Shown one piece after another: positions 60,155 to 64,000 of a DNA stretch of 64,000 nucleotides (positions are counted from its first letter, which is position 1; every line of letters begins with the position of its first letter). Made by a program: the position numbers and the translations under genes. Below the pieces are notes generated by a model. That model worked only from the letters and a program-made list of their open reading frames with translations, was not told where the DNA came from and made no database searches. The DNA is from Argentina anserina (Eukaryota; Streptophyta; Magnoliopsida; Rosales; Rosaceae): NCBI RefSeq assembly GCF_933775445.1, contig NC_065872.1, positions 4,774,001-4,838,000 on the forward strand, read 5' to 3'.

Positions 60155-62266
60155 TGGTGGCTTGCTGTACTCAAGTCAGTGTATACATTATACAGTACAC
60201 TCAGGAATATGCAAATGTGGAAATGTGACTTCTAGCATCTTGTACACTAAAGTCAAGTAAGACAAAATGGTTAGAAATCCCTTTCTTTTTTTGTTTTACA
60301 GGAGTGCCAGAGGCCCAAAAACCCTACTATAAATTTTTCATAGACTGTCCATTGGGAAAGGGGCACCATTTACTGTCAGGATTGTCTTTTAGTGGCAATA
60401 TGTGCTGGTGGATATCTATCTTGTCTCCATTTACTATAACAAGTCTTTGACTTGCTGCACACTTTAACACTTGAATGAATGCACATTGTTGTTGCGCTTT
60501 GAGTATTGACCAAGAAAATATAGCTCATCAATTTTCAGCTTTTATGATATTTTCCTCTTCCATTATAGCATTTGCTTAAATCATCATAAATTCTTAGCCA
60601 GATATAGTTAGCCTCTGCTTCTCCTTTTAAAAGGGATGAATGACCATGGTGAATGAATAGGTACTGTTACTCTGGTCTTTGTCTTGGTTTGGTTTCACCT
60701 GTAAAGGGATTCATTTCCTTTTTTTTTTTTTTTTCCTATTCCAGTATTCTTTGCATTCGTCGTATCCAAAATGCTGAAGAACAAAGAATAACCGGACCCC
60801 AAACTCAGAAATTCAACTGAAACCCATTAAGACTTGCTTCTCTGGTACATCAACACGATAAAAAGACTGTAAAAAGTAAAAAGTAAAAAGTAAAAAGTAA
60901 AAAAAAAACTTTCGCTGTTGCCTCTCCGACTCCTCTAGTTTGCCAAGACATGCTTGATTTCCCTGGAGGAAGTCGGTAACTGAACCCAAAACCCGAAATG
61001 TCAAAAGGTCCAAATTCCGTTAAGTCCAACCGTCACATCGTCATGGAAAAGCGTCGCTTCAATGGCAGTTTCTTGTTTCCTTCCCAATAATTATTTCCAT
61101 CTTCCGTTTGCCACTTCTCAAACATGCGCCAAAGGTTGTTGCTACGGTTGTCGTGAGCTAGCTCCACCTCTTTGCTTGACGAAGATACCCCTCTATTGCT
61201 CCCCAAATATCCTCCTTTCCCTCCACATTTGGGTACAGACTGAGGTTAGTCGGGTAATTGTGAGTCATCCATGGCATAACAGTAATTACAGAGACATTGA
61301 TGGACTTCACTGTCAAATTCAGGGTTAGAAGAGTGGCAGTCTCCTGTGCATTAACTAGCTACAATGCTACATGACAAGGATGATAAAACCTCGGATATTG
61401 AATTTTCCAAACTAATTTTACCCAAATTTTATGTCCTCTAATGGTGGCCAAAACAAAATTACCTTTCTTTAAGGATCTATGTTTGGGGAGAGCAAATAAG
61501 CTTATATACAATCATTTGTTACATAACATTCTAGTAAGCAAACATATGTTACCATATAGAATCGTCGATGTCAGAGCGAGTTGGAACATTGTAAACAATC
61601 AATCAATTATGTGTTACCATATAGAATTGTCAAAACCAGATTGAATTAAAAATAGTAAATGGTCAATCAATCGTTTAAGATACATAACGAGTCTGGATAC
61701 GAAAATCGCCTCTCAGAATATAAAAGAACAAAATGAAAAAAAAATTCAATGTTGATGATAACGCTTCAATGTGAATTAGTGATGGCAATTAAGGAGCTTT
61801 TTGTTAATTAATATAGGCTGTTAAAATTTGGGCTTTGCTAGATTTTTGTAGTCAAATTCATGTAGGCAATCAATGCATTCAGTTTTACCACAATTTTTGA
61901 CCAAGGGGCAGTTTTAATTTCAGAATGGGGGTATATTTTCCCACAACCCAATAACCTCAATAAAATAAAAAGAGTTTTTTTTTTGGCTAGGAAGGGGCAA
62001 AACCAAAAGCAGAAACAGAAAATACTTGGGTTGGCAGGACTCTAGAAACTTGAAAAATCACAAGTGAATGAAACCAATCAAAGCTCTGCAACAAAACTTG
62101 CTGCAAAAATCCAAAGCAGTAGCAACAGTCTACTGTGTTTCTCATTCATCCCATTCCTTCTTTCTCTGCCCACTGTTTTTGCTTTAACCACTCTCTACTT
62201 AATAACACCTGCTCCTCCTCTCACTCACCCCATTACCAAAATTATGACTTTTCTCTCTTTCTCTTC
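60155..62266. other. Intergenic DNA between REP and the RWP-RK gene
   Basis: REP 3' untranslated region, then AT-rich DNA. A short microsatellite of AAAAAGT-type units lies at about 60867-60907, and a T run at about 60719-60734. No gene is supported. The last 250 bases are the C/T-rich leader of the next gene. Confidence 0.5.
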
Positions 62267-64000
62267 ATGGATTCCTGTGACCCCCATTTTCTGAGATCTC
62301 TCCTAGTCTTCCAGAACACCATCAACCAAGGTTAAATCCCATCAAAACCCACCATTTTCCATCCACCAAACTCTACTCGTTGATTCCACAGATTGAACCT
62401 TTCTATCATTTCCTTGTTGGGTTTCTGAATTTTTGTTTGTTTTGTTTTTGTTTTCAGAGTTGATTAGGAGCTTGCATGTGTATGGATTAGAGGATGCGAA
62501 GCAAAATGAGGTTGAGAGGGAGTTTATGTTCTCAGAAAACGGCTCATATGTGGAGCTTAAGGCTTACCCGGTTCTTGGATTGATGAGATTTCGGGTTCCA
62601 GAAGTGGTTCAAGGCTATATTAATGGTTGCTGGGTCTGCATTTTAGCTTTTTATGCCAATCGTTCTCCTAACTTGACATGCATTCCTTGTGTACTCTCTG
62701 TTTCCAGGTACAAATTTCAGTTTTAACTTCAAAAGCCTGTCCTTGTCTCTCTGCTTTCCTTTTGTTTTGTTTGGATTGTGGAGGTGTCACTATCTTAGTT
62801 TCTGACAGATTTTGCGTTATAGACTTAACAGTTTGGCTTTGACTGAATGACTGTTTTCTCTGCCTGCATATGAATAATTGTATGCCTTAAATGGCTGGGA
62901 TACAATTTGAGCCTGCAAAGTAGAGGAGATTGTCTATTTAAAATCTTGATGGGGATAGTTTGTATTTAGAAGGGTAATTTTATGGTTATGATTACCTCAC
63001 TTCACCTGTTGAGTATAGAAGCTGCTTTCTGGAAAATCTATATATGTTTTCAGTAGCTTTATCTTCCTTTTTGAGGTTTTACCAATCTTAGTTAATATGG
63101 TACAATCTAGACCTTAACTATGACTGAGCATGTTTCTGTATAATCACTTCTAGTTGCTGCTAGAGATGTAAGTCATATAATATTATCTGTGAATCTCTAT
63201 CTGAAGTTCCAATTTTATGATCTGGTTTGTCATGTTTTAACCTTTCCTTTTCAACCTTACAGAAATCCTCAATTAAATTTGATTCCAAACTTGGCTAATG
63301 ATCTTCAAATGGTTGGCGAGATGACCTACATAAAAGATGAGAAAGAACCATTGCAGACGTCAGATGATACAAGCCAAGTGAATGATGAAAATCACCGTCA
63401 ACTAAGAAGTTTGCCTATGCTTGATCTGGATCTCAATCGTCCTCCTTGTCCTGCCACAGTGTCTGTATCATCTGATGATCAAGAAAGTGAAAGACAATCA
63501 CCAGGTGAGATGGCATGCTTCTCATATTAGTTTCTACATCTGAATTGATTGTCCTGTGCTTAGGGTGGCAACATAGTGTGGTGAGATGGGATAGCTCTTA
63601 GGATTAACATCTTCAACAATTCTATGCATTTTCCAGCACTTTCTTTTATAGATTGGATGCTAGGTTACTTCAAAACTCTTTGACTTACAAATGTTCGGTT
63701 CATTACCATAAAAAAGGCAATTATTACATGGTATATTTCCGTATCATTTTGGCCACCATTTGCTAGCATGAGGGAGTAAAAAGATCAGATGTTACTAATC
63801 AATGTACAAGGATATTATGCCTTGAAAAATTCTTTTTACTCCTCTTTTCTTTCCCTGTTCAGTTCTGCCGTATTTTTAAAATTTGATATCTTAAAGGTTA
63901 GTTGCAAGGTTGCAGGTTTTATAGAGAAGAAGAATAGAAGGGCAGCAAGTGACCGCATAGCAAAGATCACTTTACCAGATCTGGTGAAGTATTTTGATAT
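62267..64000 (+). CDS. RWP-RK domain transcription factor (RKD type), 5' part only
   Basis: Plant-specific nuclear regulator. RKD proteins act in gametophyte, egg-cell and embryo programmes. Visible exons are 62267-62330 (MDSCDPHFLRSLLVFQNTINQ), 62458-62707, 63263-63504 and 63916 to beyond the window edge; all join in frame. The second exon encodes the N-terminal region found in RKD5-like proteins (LIRSLHVYGLEDAK, then CWVCILAFYA). The third is acidic and includes LDLDLNRPP, an EAR-like LxLxL repression motif. The last begins 'FIEKKNRRAASDRIAKITLP' and 'DLVKYFD', the start of the RWP-RK domain. The RWPxRK signature itself is outside the window. It is closest in pattern to Arabidopsis AT4G35590 (RKD5). 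Confidence 0.82.

Overview
This is nuclear DNA of a flowering plant, most likely a eudicot. The genes are split by GT-AG introns, intergenic DNA is AT-rich with small inverted-repeat transposons and TA microsatellites, and a 12-kb Ty3/gypsy retrotransposon of the Tat type is present. Splice models below were built by hand from reading frames and GT/AG borders; all reconstructed genes close in frame. A rosaceous plant is possible but I cannot prove it.

Layout. 1-9.2 kb is a gene-free repeat zone: a tandem duplication with TA runs, two MITEs and an eroded LTR. 9.3-14.5 kb holds the maintenance DNA methyltransferase MET1 in only three coding exons, with an E2F-type site upstream. 15.1-21.7 kb holds a 23-exon plant tomosyn (WD40 plus R-SNARE-like tail). 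22-25.1 kb is a small cluster of F-box/DUF295 genes on the minus strand, one intact and two decayed. 26.1-27.0 kb (minus) is a THEP1/NTPCR-type NTPase whose promoter and start codon are duplicated about 1.2 kb upstream, with a hAT-like MITE between the copies. 29.3-30.3 kb (minus) is an HMGB protein. 33.2-34.7 kb is GET1/WRB. 35.4-37.7 kb (minus) is an ankyrin/PGG membrane protein, bracketed by two copies of the GET1 3' tail. 39.5-40.9 kb is a two-RRM hnRNP F/H-like protein. 42.5-54.6 kb is the complete retrotransposon with apparently identical 1,022-bp LTRs and a 5-bp target duplication. 55.3-60.2 kb is Rab escort protein (REP), with a dead UBC retrocopy in an intron. 62.3 kb to the right edge is the 5' part of an RWP-RK (RKD) regulator.

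How the genes relate. They are ordinary, independently transcribed housekeeping or regulatory genes, not an operon. Themes present are chromatin (MET1, HMGB), membrane traffic (tomosyn, REP, GET1) and transcription or RNA binding (RKD, hnRNP). The order tomosyn/DAW1-like, HMGB, RKD5-like recalls the Arabidopsis AT4G35560-AT4G35590 interval, suggesting an old syntenic block.

No clearly undescribed system is visible. The best leads are: the retrotransposon, which lost its integrase core yet looks very young and carries a host-like gene fragment; the duplicated palindromic promoter of the NTPase; the GET1-tail duplication around the ankyrin gene; and the Asn in place of the zero-layer Arg in the tomosyn SNARE motif.
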